Source: Mycobacterium sp. DL440
GTDB lineage: Bacteria; Actinomycetota; Actinomycetes; Mycobacteriales; Mycobacteriaceae
Reading direction: 5' to 3'
DNA: 64,000 nucleotides
Assembly: GCF_011745145.1 (NCBI RefSeq)
Contig: NZ_CP050191.1
Location: 6,092,473-6,156,472, forward strand
Position numbers and translations under genes: made by a program
Notes under the pieces: model-generated
Told to the model about the DNA's origin: nothing
Database searches by the model: none
The model's input: only the letters and a program-made list of their open reading frames with translations
Shown here: one piece after another, positions 16,331 to 24,685 of the stretch
How the letters are laid out: every line of letters starts with the position of its first letter
Position numbering within the stretch: the first letter of the stretch is position 1

Positions 16331-18256
16331 ATGACCGCTATCACTGAATCGTCGTCACTCGCGGATCGCGCTCCAGACCCTGACGTTCTGCGCGCCCATC
16401 TCCTGGAGGCTGACCCCGGTGTACTGGTCGCGGTGTTGGCGCAGATGACCGGTGACGCGGCGGTGATCGACCGGTACGCAGCCAAGATCAACCACATTCC
16501 CGCTCCCCCCGAGCGGACCGGGGAGACTGACCCGCAGACCGCCGAGGAACTGGCCGACGAGATCATTGCCGCGCTGGGCCGACCGCGCCCGGACGACGCG
16601 ATCGCTGTCGATGACCGTGATTTCTTCGCCCGGTGTTTGCCGGTCGCACTGGGCGGCGCCGTCGACGACGAACAGGTTGACCTGCTGCTGGAGCAGAGCG
16701 GCTTCCGCCCCTCGCAGCCCACGTTGCCGCGCACGACGCCGATTCCCCAGTCCGCCACTGTCGCGATCATCGGTGCCGGCATCGCTGGCCTCGCCGTGGC
16801 GCTGGCCGCCGCCGAGGAGGGTGTGCAGTTCGAGATCTTCGACCGCAACGACGAGGTGGGCGGGACCTGGCTGACCACCACCTACCCCGGCATCGGTGTA
16901 GACACCCCGTCGGCCTACTACTCGCTGTCGCGGGATGTGAACCCGGACTGGTCGAACTACTATCCGCAGGGCGCGGAATACCAGGCATATCTGGTCTCTC
17001 TGGCCGACAAACACGATCTGCGTCGCCACATCCGCTTCGGCACCGAGGTCGAGGCACTGTGGTGGGACGAGCAGCGCGGGCAGTGGCGGATCCAGTCACG
17101 CTCCGCCGACGGAACGCAGAGCATCGACTACGCCAGTGTCGTGGTCACCGCTGCCGGCTATTTGAATCGTCCGCGCTTCCCTGACCTCAAAGGCCGAGAT
17201 ACCTTCGCCGGTATCAGCGTTCACTCGGCGCAGTGGGATTCGTCGTTGGATCTGGTGGGCAAGAGGGTGGCAGTCATCGGCGCAGGCTGCACCGCAGTGC
17301 AGATCGTCGATGCCTGTGTCGACGAGGTCGAAAACCTGACGGTGTTCCAACGTCAACCGCACTGGGTGGCCCCTCGCAAGCGCCTGACCGATGCGGTCCC
17401 AGAACACCGTCGCTATCTGGGACGAGTGCTGCCCTACTACTCGATGTGGCATCGGGCCAAGTCGTACTGGGGTACGGCCGACAACAACTACCCGATCATC
17501 CTGCAAGACCCCGAGTGGTCCAAGACTCACCTGTCGATTTCGCCGGCCAACGACGTGCTGCTGCAGATGTGCCTGGACTACATCGACCGGACATTCGGTG
17601 CCGGAACCGAATTGGCGCAGAAGGTCACACCTGATTTCGCGCCGTACGGTAAGCGCATCATTCGCGATCCGGGTGGCTACTACGCGGCGTTGACCCGCGA
17701 CCACGTCGCCGTGGAGGCCAGTGAACCGGCCGAGGTCAACGCAAACGGCATCGTCACCGCTGACGGCCGGCAGATCGACCTGGACGTCATCATCTACGCC
17801 ACCGGTTATCATCTCGACTTCTTGTCAACCGTCGATATCCGCGGCCGTGACGGCAAGACCCTGGCCCAGGAGTGGGGTGACAGTCCGCGTGCCTACCGGG
17901 GCGGGACCGTCGCAGGGTTCCCGAACTTGTTCATCACCTCGGCACCGAACTACAGCCCGGGACACGGTGCAGGCGCCAATTTCTCGATGGAAGTGCTGGC
18001 GCATTACATCGTGGAGTGCCTGCAACTGATGGCTCTGCGTGGCGCGTCGACGATGGAAGTCACGCAGAGCGCTTACGAAGATTACGTCGCGGAGATCGAC
18101 GAGGCGATGCAACGCACCGTCTGGTGCCACACGCCCAATGCCCACACCTACTACCGGTCGGACTCCGGCCGCGTCGTGGTGTCCACACCGTATCGGCTGG
18201 TGGACCTCTGGCAACAGCACCGAGCACCGATCGAACAGGACTTCACTCTCCGATGA
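16331..18256 (+). CDS. Baeyer-Villiger monooxygenase with N-terminal extension (HAPMO-like)
   Basis: A 641-residue flavoprotein. A roughly 140-residue N-terminal domain precedes the FAD motif GAGIAG (148-153); GTWLTTTYPGIGVDTPS follows. The type I fingerprint appears as FAGISVHSAQW and the NADPH motif as GAGCTA. The extension and total length match 4-hydroxyacetophenone monooxygenase (640 residues) rather than short cyclohexanone types. It would insert oxygen next to a ketone, giving an ester or lactone; the adjacent esterase and SDR fit that chemistry. The stop overlaps the SDR start (ATGA). Confidence 0.86.
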   Translation: MTAITESSSLADRAPDPDVLRAHLLEADPGVLVAVLAQMTGDAAVIDRYAAKINHIPAPPERTGETDPQTAEELADEIIAALGRPRPDDAIAVDDRDFFARCLPVALGGAVDDEQVDLLLEQSGFRPSQPTLPRTTPIPQSATVAIIGAGIAGLAVALAAAEEGVQFEIFDRNDEVGGTWLTTTYPGIGVDTPSAYYSLSRDVNPDWSNYYPQGAEYQAYLVSLADKHDLRRHIRFGTEVEALWWDEQRGQWRIQSRSADGTQSIDYASVVVTAAGYLNRPRFPDLKGRDTFAGISVHSAQWDSSLDLVGKRVAVIGAGCTAVQIVDACVDEVENLTVFQRQPHWVAPRKRLTDAVPEHRRYLGRVLPYYSMWHRAKSYWGTADNNYPIILQDPEWSKTHLSISPANDVLLQMCLDYIDRTFGAGTELAQKVTPDFAPYGKRIIRDPGGYYAALTRDHVAVEASEPAEVNANGIVTADGRQIDLDVIIYATGYHLDFLSTVDIRGRDGKTLAQEWGDSPRAYRGGTVAGFPNLFITSAPNYSPGHGAGANFSMEVLAHYIVECLQLMALRGASTMEVTQSAYEDYVAEIDEAMQRTVWCHTPNAHTYYRSDSGRVVVSTPYRLVDLWQQHRAPIEQDFTLR

Positions 18257-19140
18257 GCCAGATACTTGCCGGCAGAACGGTATTGGTAACCGGAAGTAGT
18301 CGTGGGATCGGTCGGGCGATCGCGCAGCGCCTGGCTGCAGAAGGTGCGACGGTCGCGGTGACCGCGCGCTCCTACACACCCACCCCATCCACGCGTGCCG
18401 GCGTCAGCGAGGCAATTCCAGGCACGATCGAGGAGACCGTCGCGCTCATCGAACGGGCAGGCGGGTCGGCATTCGGTCTGGCCGCCGACCTGGAGGACGG
18501 TGCTGCCCGCGACACACTGGTCGAGTCCGTCGTCGAGCGCACAGGCCGGCTCGACATCCTGGTCAACAACGCGGGTTTCGCCGACTACGGGGTGGTCGTG
18601 GACATGCCCGTGGAGACGTTCGATCGCACTGTCGAGCACTACCTGAAGACGCCGTTCGCATTGACGAAAGCCGCCGTGCCGCACATGCGTACCCAGGGCG
18701 CAGGGTGGATCGTCAACATCGGCTCGGTGACCGGGGTGGCCCCGGTGCGGCCGTACCGGGACTACAACAAGACGGCGGGCGACGTGATCTATGCGTCGTG
18801 CAAGGCTGCGCTGCACCGGTTCACCCAAGGGGTGGCCGCCGAACTGCTCGATGCCGACATCGCGGTGAACTGCGTCGGACCCTCGACGGCGGTGCGTACG
18901 CCCGGTGCGGCGTCGCTGATTCCGGACAGCTTTCCGACCGAACCGGTCGAGTACCTGGCCGAAACAGTATTGGCGATGTGTCACCTACCCGCCGCGGAGC
19001 GGACCGGTCTGGTGGCGTTCAGCCTGCACTACCCGTGGTCGCAACAACTTCCGGTGCACTCGCTCGATGGCGCTACGGTGTTACCGCCATTGCAGCCTCC
19101 GGCAACGGCGAATCCGCATGTCCTGCCAGCGGGAGTGTAG
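18253..19140 (+). CDS. short-chain dehydrogenase/reductase (SDR)
   Basis: A 295-residue SDR: TGSSRGIG at 13-20, NNAG at 105-108, S158, Y180 and K184 (YASCK). A longer-than-usual loop after the second strand (SYTPTPSTRAGVSEAIPG) and the insertion VRPYRDYNKTAGDV before the catalytic Tyr mark a larger SDR subgroup. Translation is coupled to the Baeyer-Villiger gene, so the two probably work in sequence, with the SDR making the ketone that is oxygenated or reducing a product. Confidence 0.84.
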   Translation: MSQILAGRTVLVTGSSRGIGRAIAQRLAAEGATVAVTARSYTPTPSTRAGVSEAIPGTIEETVALIERAGGSAFGLAADLEDGAARDTLVESVVERTGRLDILVNNAGFADYGVVVDMPVETFDRTVEHYLKTPFALTKAAVPHMRTQGAGWIVNIGSVTGVAPVRPYRDYNKTAGDVIYASCKAALHRFTQGVAAELLDADIAVNCVGPSTAVRTPGAASLIPDSFPTEPVEYLAETVLAMCHLPAAERTGLVAFSLHYPWSQQLPVHSLDGATVLPPLQPPATANPHVLPAGV

Positions 19141-19164
19141 TAGCGGTTTGTTCGGCGCCGATTT

Positions 19165-19177
19165 TTGTCGGTGGTCG
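19165..19177 (+). promoter_or_regulatory. TTGTCGGTGGTCG element upstream of an HNH gene
   Basis: These 13 bases end 16 bases before the ATG at 19194. An identical element ends 16 bases before the start chosen for the other HNH gene (60439-60451 on the minus strand). Identical sequence and spacing before two otherwise diverged genes suggests a shared promoter or leader element. Confidence 0.55.
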
Positions 19178-19193
19178 GTGCGATGATGGGGGC

Positions 19194-20465
19194 ATGTCCT
19201 CGGTGACAGCTTCTTTGGACGGCTCCCCGGTGTTGCCGGGTGACCGTTTGGAGGTGCTGTTCGAGGAGTTGTCGCAGCTCTGTGGGCAGCGTAACGCCAT
19301 CGACGGGCGCATCGTCGACATCGTGGCCGAGATCGACCGCGACGAACTGTGCGGGATCACCGGCGCTCGCTCGGTACCGGCCATGGTGGCCTGGAAAACT
19401 GGTGTCTCACCGGCCAACGCCGAAACCCTGGTGGCTGTGGCGCGGCGCCGCGAGGAATTCCCCCGCTGCACCGATGCTTTGCGCGAGGGCCGGCTGTCCC
19501 TGGATCAGGTCGGGGTGCTGGCCAAGCGCGCCGCGCCCGGTTCGGATACGCACTACATCCAGTTGGCCGAGAACGCCACCGTGCAACAGCTCCGTACCGC
19601 GGTCAAACTCGAGCCATGCTCCGAACCCGAAGCCAAACCTGAACCGCAGTGGTTCTTCAACAAGGCTGAGGGCGACGGGTACACCACGTGGCGGATCCGG
19701 CTGCCTCGGGTGGAAGCAGCGAAATTCGACGCCGCGATGCAATCGCACCGCGATGGGTTGATCGCCGACTGGAGACGTGACCACGGCGAGGATGACCGGG
19801 ACACCGACGGGGATCGCGGCGAGGGTGTTCAGGCGCGACCGTTCCCTGACAATGTCGACGCCTTCATGAGCCTGATCGAAGCCGGCTGGGACACCGAAGT
19901 GGCGCGCCGCCCGCACGGTCAACACACCGCCGTCGCGGTGCATCTGGACATCAAGGACCGCATCGCCGCACTACATCTGGGTCCGGTGCTCACCGACGAG
20001 GAACGCCAATACCTCTTGTGTGACGCCACCTGCGAGGTATGGCTGGAACGCAACGGTCAGCCCATTGGCGCGGGACGGGCCACGCGGACCATCAGCCGCC
20101 GACTGCGCCGCGCCCTGGAACACCGCGACCATTGCTGTGTGGTTCCCGGCTGTGGGGCAACACGCGGCCTTCATGCCCATCACATCGTGCACTGGGAAGA
20201 CGGCGGCGCCACCGACCTCGAGAACCTCGTGCTCGTCTGCCCGTATCACCACCGGGCACACCATCGTGGCCTCATCGTCATCGCCGGGCTCGCTGACCAT
20301 CTCGTCGTCACCGATCACACCGGAAAACGATTACCCGGCGGGTCACTGGCCCGCCCGCCGACCACACCCTTACCCGACGTCCCGTCTTACCGCGGCCCGA
20401 CGGGCGAACGCGCCGACTGGTGGTGGTACACACCGTTCGAACCACCCCCACCCGCAGCCGCTTAG
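19194..20465 (+). CDS. DUF222 / 13E12-type HNH endonuclease-domain protein
   Basis: A 423-residue protein: the N-terminal DUF222 helical region (LEELSQLCGQRNAIDGRIVD to about residue 300) and a C-terminal HNH domain with CCVVPGCGATRGLHAHHIVH, then GGATDLENLVLVCPYHHRAHH, which contains the two zinc-binding Cys pairs and the HNH residues. The family is highly repeated in mycobacteria and its role is unknown. It is separated from the SDR by 53 bases carrying the TTGTCGGTGGTCG element. Unlike its neighbours it has no metabolic link and may be an insertion into the cluster. Confidence 0.85.
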   Translation: MSSVTASLDGSPVLPGDRLEVLFEELSQLCGQRNAIDGRIVDIVAEIDRDELCGITGARSVPAMVAWKTGVSPANAETLVAVARRREEFPRCTDALREGRLSLDQVGVLAKRAAPGSDTHYIQLAENATVQQLRTAVKLEPCSEPEAKPEPQWFFNKAEGDGYTTWRIRLPRVEAAKFDAAMQSHRDGLIADWRRDHGEDDRDTDGDRGEGVQARPFPDNVDAFMSLIEAGWDTEVARRPHGQHTAVAVHLDIKDRIAALHLGPVLTDEERQYLLCDATCEVWLERNGQPIGAGRATRTISRRLRRALEHRDHCCVVPGCGATRGLHAHHIVHWEDGGATDLENLVLVCPYHHRAHHRGLIVIAGLADHLVVTDHTGKRLPGGSLARPPTTPLPDVPSYRGPTGERADWWWYTPFEPPPPAAA

Positions 20466-20473
20466 GCGGGAGG

Positions 20474-21454
20474 TCAGGAGAGCACGGGAGCGGGAAGGTC
20501 GCAGAAGCTGTGGCAGACGCGATCACGGACGATGATGTCGGTGGTCTCGGGATCGAACCAGCGGTCGACCACCGCCCAGTGGATCGGGTGCATGAGGTAG
20601 GGACCCATCAGTCCGTCGACGTCGGTGAATTCCTGTTCGAAGACGTGGGTCCATTCGCTGGTCCCGATTGCCTGCTCGACCCGGCTGAGCTGCCATGCGG
20701 CGATGGTGGGGACGTATCGGGGCATCATCGACAGTTCACTCTCGAATGCTGCGACGGTCTCGGCATCCACCTCCGCGGGTACACGCAGTAGCAGTGCGCG
20801 GTACACGGTGCCACTGCCGCGGCGGAGCGGAGCTCCCTGGTAGGTCACACCGTTGACCCGGGAGATCGCCGGGTCGCTCAGTGCGTCGTCGAAATCGCTG
20901 TTTTCCCAGGCATCGTCGTCGGCGAAGCGCAGATGCACCAGGATATCGCCACCATTGCGGGATCCCGGTGCGGTCGGCTCGACCAGCACCCGCGACGCCC
21001 CGCTGCGCTCGGCCGCCGCGCGCAGTGCGCCCAGCACCCGGCCGCTTTCGGCCTCGGCGACGTCGACCAGACGGGTGACCGCGAGCGTGGCTGCGCCCGG
21101 TGCCGGGTCGGGGTTGGAGGCTCCAGGCTCGGCGACGTCGGCAGCGGCGGCGGCAACGCTGCGGCTGCGTTCGACGACCAGATCGGCGATGCTGTGCCAC
21201 CACTGAGCGATGCCCGGGTCGGGGCGGCCCTGCCAGGTCATCTCCCACCAGGCCTGTGGACTGGGCAGGACCCAGGTGATCGTGACGACGTTGGGTTGGT
21301 CGTCGAACCAGATGGGTGGACTGACCAGGACATCGCGCAGGGTCATGCCCCGTGCCCGAGCGCCCGGGGCATATCCGGCCAGGTAGGCGTCGATGAATTC
21401 CTGGGCACAGCCCGGGGCGGTGACCACTCGGTCGATGACGAAAACCTCAGCCAT
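20474..21454 (-). CDS. dimeric alpha/beta barrel (Dabb) domain protein
   Basis: A 326-residue protein with three parts. The N-terminal 100 residues have a NIPSNAP-like feel (VFVIDRVVTAPGCAQEFIDA; WEMTWQGRPDP), an Ala-rich linker follows, and the last 110 residues form a stress-responsive Dabb domain (YRALLLRVPAEVDAETV; WTHVFEQEFTDVDGL; HPIHWAVVDRWFDPE). Such barrels bind small hydrophobic or polyketide ligands. It is convergent with the HNH gene and divergent from the Old Yellow Enzyme gene. No catalytic role can be stated. Confidence 0.68.
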   Translation of the reverse strand: MAEVFVIDRVVTAPGCAQEFIDAYLAGYAPGARARGMTLRDVLVSPPIWFDDQPNVVTITWVLPSPQAWWEMTWQGRPDPGIAQWWHSIADLVVERSRSVAAAAADVAEPGASNPDPAPGAATLAVTRLVDVAEAESGRVLGALRAAAERSGASRVLVEPTAPGSRNGGDILVHLRFADDDAWENSDFDDALSDPAISRVNGVTYQGAPLRRGSGTVYRALLLRVPAEVDAETVAAFESELSMMPRYVPTIAAWQLSRVEQAIGTSEWTHVFEQEFTDVDGLMGPYLMHPIHWAVVDRWFDPETTDIIVRDRVCHSFCDLPAPVLS

Positions 21455-21554
21455 GGCGTGAGATTACGACTCGTCACCATGGCGGACCGGCCGCGTTCCC
21501 GGCCATCGGGAAACCACCGTTGACGATCGGCAGTGGCAGCGCGAAAGTGTGCCG

Positions 21555-22760
21555 ATGACCGATCCGTTCAGCCCCGCCCAGCTCGGCCCAGTGCGGTTGC
21601 GCAACCGCGTGATCAAGGCCGCGACATCTGAAGGTCGATCACCCGACGGACTGGTCACCGATGACCTCATCGCGTTTCACCGGAGTTTCGCCGAAGGCGG
21701 GGTCGGCATGACCACCGTGGCCTACTGCTGTGTTTCGCCGCAGGCCGCCAGCGCTCCCGGACAGATCGTGATGGACGCCAACGCGTTGCCCGGCCTGCGC
21801 CGGCTCACCGAAGCAGTGCATGCCGCCGGGGCGGCGATCTCGGCGCAGCTGGGGCATGCCGGTGTGGTGGCGCAGAAGAAGCTGACCGGCGTGACGGCCT
21901 TGGCGCCGAGCCGGTTCATCAACCCCACCTCATTCGCCTACTGCCGTGAGATCACCCGCAGCGAAATCGACATGGTGATCGATCAGTTCGGTGACGCCGC
22001 CAAGATCGCGGTCGATGCCGGATTCGATGCCGTCGAACTGCACTTCGGTCATCTCTACCTACCGAGCTCGTTCCTGAGCCCACTGATCAATCGCCGTAAG
22101 GACGAGTACGGCGGTGATATCGACAACCGATCGCGGTTCGTGCGGGAGATCGCGGCGCGGGTGCGCGAGGTGGTCGGCGATCGGGTCGCGGTGATCGCCA
22201 AACTCGATATGGACGACGGGCTCCCGGGCAGCATCTGGATCGACGAGGCCCTGCGGACCGCGCAGCTGCTCGACGCCGATGAAACGCTGGATGCGATCGA
22301 ACTCACCCAGGGTTCGTCGGTGTACAAGCCGATGTACCTGTTTCGCGGTGACGTGCCGGTCAAGGAGTTCGCCAAGGTGATGCCGTCGGCGTTGCGCCCG
22401 GCGATCCGGCTGCTCGGGAAACAGACGATGGGTGTCTACCCCTATCAAGACCTCTACATGTTGGAAGCCGCACGACAGTTCGTTCCCGTCATGCGCAACA
22501 CCAAACTGATTCTGCTGGGCGGCATCACCGACCGAGGGCATGTCGAGACGGGGCTGAGTGAAGGGTTCGATTTCGTCGCCATGGGACGGGCGTTGCTGCG
22601 CGAGCCTGACCGGGTCAACACCATGATCGACGAGCCGGCGTCGCGTAGCCGCTGCAACCACAACAACAAGTGCATGGTGACGGTGTTCGGCCGTACGCAC
22701 TGCGTGCTGGACCCCGACCAACGTTACGGCGTCTCGTCAACGGCCAAGCAGATCACCTAA
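21555..22760 (+). CDS. Old Yellow Enzyme-type FMN oxidoreductase
   Basis: A 401-residue TIM-barrel flavoenzyme: PFSPAQLGPVRLRNRVIKAA at the N-terminus, AQLGHAG near residue 100, FDAVELHFGHLYLPSSFLSP with the substrate-binding region, and a C-terminal GITDRGHVETGL phosphate site with FVAMGRALLREPD. No four-cysteine iron-sulfur motif follows, although SRCNHNNKCM near the end has two cysteines. The ATG at 21555 is preferred over GTG at 21549. It should reduce an activated C=C bond, for example a ring enone. Its last 24 bases overlap the convergent esterase gene. Confidence 0.84.
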   Translation: MTDPFSPAQLGPVRLRNRVIKAATSEGRSPDGLVTDDLIAFHRSFAEGGVGMTTVAYCCVSPQAASAPGQIVMDANALPGLRRLTEAVHAAGAAISAQLGHAGVVAQKKLTGVTALAPSRFINPTSFAYCREITRSEIDMVIDQFGDAAKIAVDAGFDAVELHFGHLYLPSSFLSPLINRRKDEYGGDIDNRSRFVREIAARVREVVGDRVAVIAKLDMDDGLPGSIWIDEALRTAQLLDADETLDAIELTQGSSVYKPMYLFRGDVPVKEFAKVMPSALRPAIRLLGKQTMGVYPYQDLYMLEAARQFVPVMRNTKLILLGGITDRGHVETGLSEGFDFVAMGRALLREPDRVNTMIDEPASRSRCNHNNKCMVTVFGRTHCVLDPDQRYGVSSTAKQIT

Positions 22761-23660
22761 GGCGCGGCTGGCCTGTCGTCGTGCGCGGTGGGCGATATCG
22801 AGCATCGGCATCGTCATGAAACCGTGAATGCCGCCCTCGAAGGCACATCGCACGGTCGGTACACCGGCAGCTTCGAGGGCCTCGGCATAAGCGATGCCCT
22901 CGTCGCGTAATGGGTCGTGGCCGGCGATGACCGTGATTGCAGGCGGAAGTCCGGCCAGATCGGCGCGCAGGGGGGATGCGTAGGGGTCTGTGCGATCGCC
23001 GACCACTGGCACGTACTGGTCCCAATACCACTGCAGCGCTGGGCGTGGGTTGTAGAAGCCCCGGCCGAACGCCCGGTAGGAGTCGGTGTCGAAATCTGCG
23101 GCGATCACCGGATAGAGCAGCAGCTGGGCGGCCAGTGCCGGCCCGCCACGGTCACGAGCCATCAGGGTGGTTACCGCGGCGAGATTGCCGCCTGCGCTGT
23201 CGCCGCCCACTGCGATGCGGGACGGGTCGGCGCCGAGTTCGACGGCATGGTGGGCGGCCCAGCAGGTGGCGGCGTAGAGGTCTTCAGCCGCCGTGGGCCA
23301 GCGGTGTTCGGGCGCTAATCGGTAATCGACCGAAACCACCACGGCTGGAATGAGATTGGCCAGGCTTCGGCATAATCCGTCGTGGCTGTCGAGATCGCAG
23401 AACACGAATCCGCCACCGTGGGCGTAAACCAGCATGGGCAGTGGTTCCGGAGAGTCCGGGCGGTAGACCCGGACACCGATGCTCCCGTTGTCGAGGGCCA
23501 CTTGGTGGTCGACAACGGAAGCAACCGGCTCAGGCTGGGGGTTGGCGACAAAGCGGGCGCGGATCTCGGCGCGGGCTTGTGCGCCGGTCATCGTGTGTAC
23601 GGGTGGGAAGCCCGAATCGAGGGCCTCGATCAGACCTGCGATCTGAGGGTCGAGGGTCAT
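22737..23660 (-). CDS. alpha/beta hydrolase, HSL-family esterase
   Basis: A 307-residue esterase with HGGGFVF (81-87), DYRLAPEHRW, S155 in GGDSAGGNL, GHDPLRDEG with the catalytic Asp and GGIHGFM with the His. The ATG at 23660 overlaps the IclR stop by ATGA, so it is co-translated with and probably controlled by that regulator. The frame stays open upstream inside the IclR gene but as a low-complexity Arg/Pro translation. It may hydrolyse an ester made by one of the Baeyer-Villiger enzymes. Confidence 0.85.
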   Translation of the reverse strand: MTLDPQIAGLIEALDSGFPPVHTMTGAQARAEIRARFVANPQPEPVASVVDHQVALDNGSIGVRVYRPDSPEPLPMLVYAHGGGFVFCDLDSHDGLCRSLANLIPAVVVSVDYRLAPEHRWPTAAEDLYAATCWAAHHAVELGADPSRIAVGGDSAGGNLAAVTTLMARDRGGPALAAQLLLYPVIAADFDTDSYRAFGRGFYNPRPALQWYWDQYVPVVGDRTDPYASPLRADLAGLPPAITVIAGHDPLRDEGIAYAEALEAAGVPTVRCAFEGGIHGFMTMPMLDIAHRARRQASRALGDLLGR

Positions 23661-24496
23661 GCCGGCAGCAGGGTCGCCGCGGGCCGCGGCCCGGCAGGGG
23701 CGGTGCCGCGCAGCGGTCGTAGCGGCTGCAAGGTCGGCACCACTCGGTGGGGGCCGTCTTCGGCGTTGCGCCAGATGCCCATTGCCGTCATCCGCACCGG
23801 GGCAGCCAACCGCTGATCGAATGTCATCCGGCTCATCGGGCCACACACCGACACCGCTGCCACGGCTGCCCCGGCCGGGCCGACTGGCGCTGCCACGCAA
23901 CCGAATCCGGCTAGGGATTCTTCCCGCTCGAACGCCACGCCGTGGGCGCGAACCTTTGCCAGCTCGGCCGCCAGCTGCCGTTCCGTGCTGATCGAGAATC
24001 GCGTCTTGCGTACGGTCAAGTCGACCTCGACCGACGAGTTGTCGGCCAGGATCGCCTTGCCGACGGCCGTGCAGTGCGCGGGCTGGCGTCCGCCGATGCG
24101 CGTCGGGATGGCAGCCACCATCTGATCGCCGATCTTCTCCAGGTACACCACGTCGGAACCGTCGAGTACCGCCAGCTGGACCACGAGCCCGGTGGCTCGG
24201 TGCAGATCGCGCAACAGTGGAATCGCGGCCCGATGGATGCGGTCCTGGTGTAGCGCCAGCGATCCCAACTCGACCAGCCGCATTCCCAGCTCGTAGTCGC
24301 GACCGTCACGACGAAGCCAGCGCAAATGCACGAGGCGCTCGAGGATGCGGTGGGCCGACGAGCGCGGCAGGCCGGTGCGGCGGACGATCTCGGCCAGAGT
24401 CAGTCGGCCAGGACCGTCGAAGACATCGAGGACCAGGGAAACCCGGTCGATGACGGCGCTGGGCGTCTCGCCCGACTTCTCGACAGCCATTGTCAT
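23657..24496 (-). CDS. IclR-family transcriptional regulator
   Basis: A 279-residue IclR regulator: winged HTH at about 20-75 (LTLAEIVRRTGLPRSSAHRI) and an effector domain (GLVVQLAVLDGSDVVYLEK, AHCTAVGKAILAD, AVAAVSVCGPMSRM). The ATG at 24496 has GGAGG six bases upstream; in-frame ATGs further up lie inside the palindromic operator. It should control itself and the coupled esterase, and possibly the nearby hsa/ksh unit. The regulator at 41524 is its paralogue. Confidence 0.87.
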   Translation of the reverse strand: MTMAVEKSGETPSAVIDRVSLVLDVFDGPGRLTLAEIVRRTGLPRSSAHRILERLVHLRWLRRDGRDYELGMRLVELGSLALHQDRIHRAAIPLLRDLHRATGLVVQLAVLDGSDVVYLEKIGDQMVAAIPTRIGGRQPAHCTAVGKAILADNSSVEVDLTVRKTRFSISTERQLAAELAKVRAHGVAFEREESLAGFGCVAAPVGPAGAAVAAVSVCGPMSRMTFDQRLAAPVRMTAMGIWRNAEDGPHRVVPTLQPLRPLRGTAPAGPRPAATLLPA

Positions 24497-24502
24497 GAGA
24501 GA

Positions 24503-24507
24503 CCTCC
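24503..24507 (-). promoter_or_regulatory. ribosome binding site of the IclR gene
   Basis: The minus strand reads GGAGG six bases before ATG 24496, which sets this start and leaves the palindromes at 24515-24556 untranslated. Confidence 0.6.
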
Positions 24508-24514
24508 AACCCTG

Positions 24515-24556
24515 AGTCATATACCCGAGCGGCATATGACTATTAGTCATATGACT
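24515..24556. promoter_or_regulatory. palindromic operator cluster upstream of the IclR gene
   Basis: AGTCATAT (24515-24522) and ATATGACT (24534-24541) are inverted around 11 bases, and three bases later comes the perfect 12-base palindrome AGTCATATGACT (24545-24556). Four half-sites in 42 bases, in an AT-rich island just upstream of an IclR gene, is the expected layout of an autoregulatory operator. On the minus strand a possible -10 TATGCT (24563-24568) lies immediately upstream, so a bound protein would cover the transcription start. Confidence 0.68.
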
Positions 24557-24621
24557 GTTTGTAGCATAGGAGTGTGGGTGTTGTCACATAAACGGCTGAA
24601 TGCGAGTCACGACACGACGAA

Positions 24622-24645
24622 GACCCCCACCCGAGGGCGGGGGTC
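24622..24645 (-). terminator. GC-rich hairpin after the kst4D operon
   Basis: GACCCCCACC and GGCGGGGGTC form a stem of nine pairs with one A-C mismatch and a four-base loop, 40 bases downstream of the kst4D stop. It separates the kshB-hsaA-hsaC-kst4D unit from the IclR promoter. No clear T-run follows. Confidence 0.6.
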
Positions 24646-24685
24646 ACGCGGCGCGATGCGCCAGATTTACCGTCGTGAACTGCGG

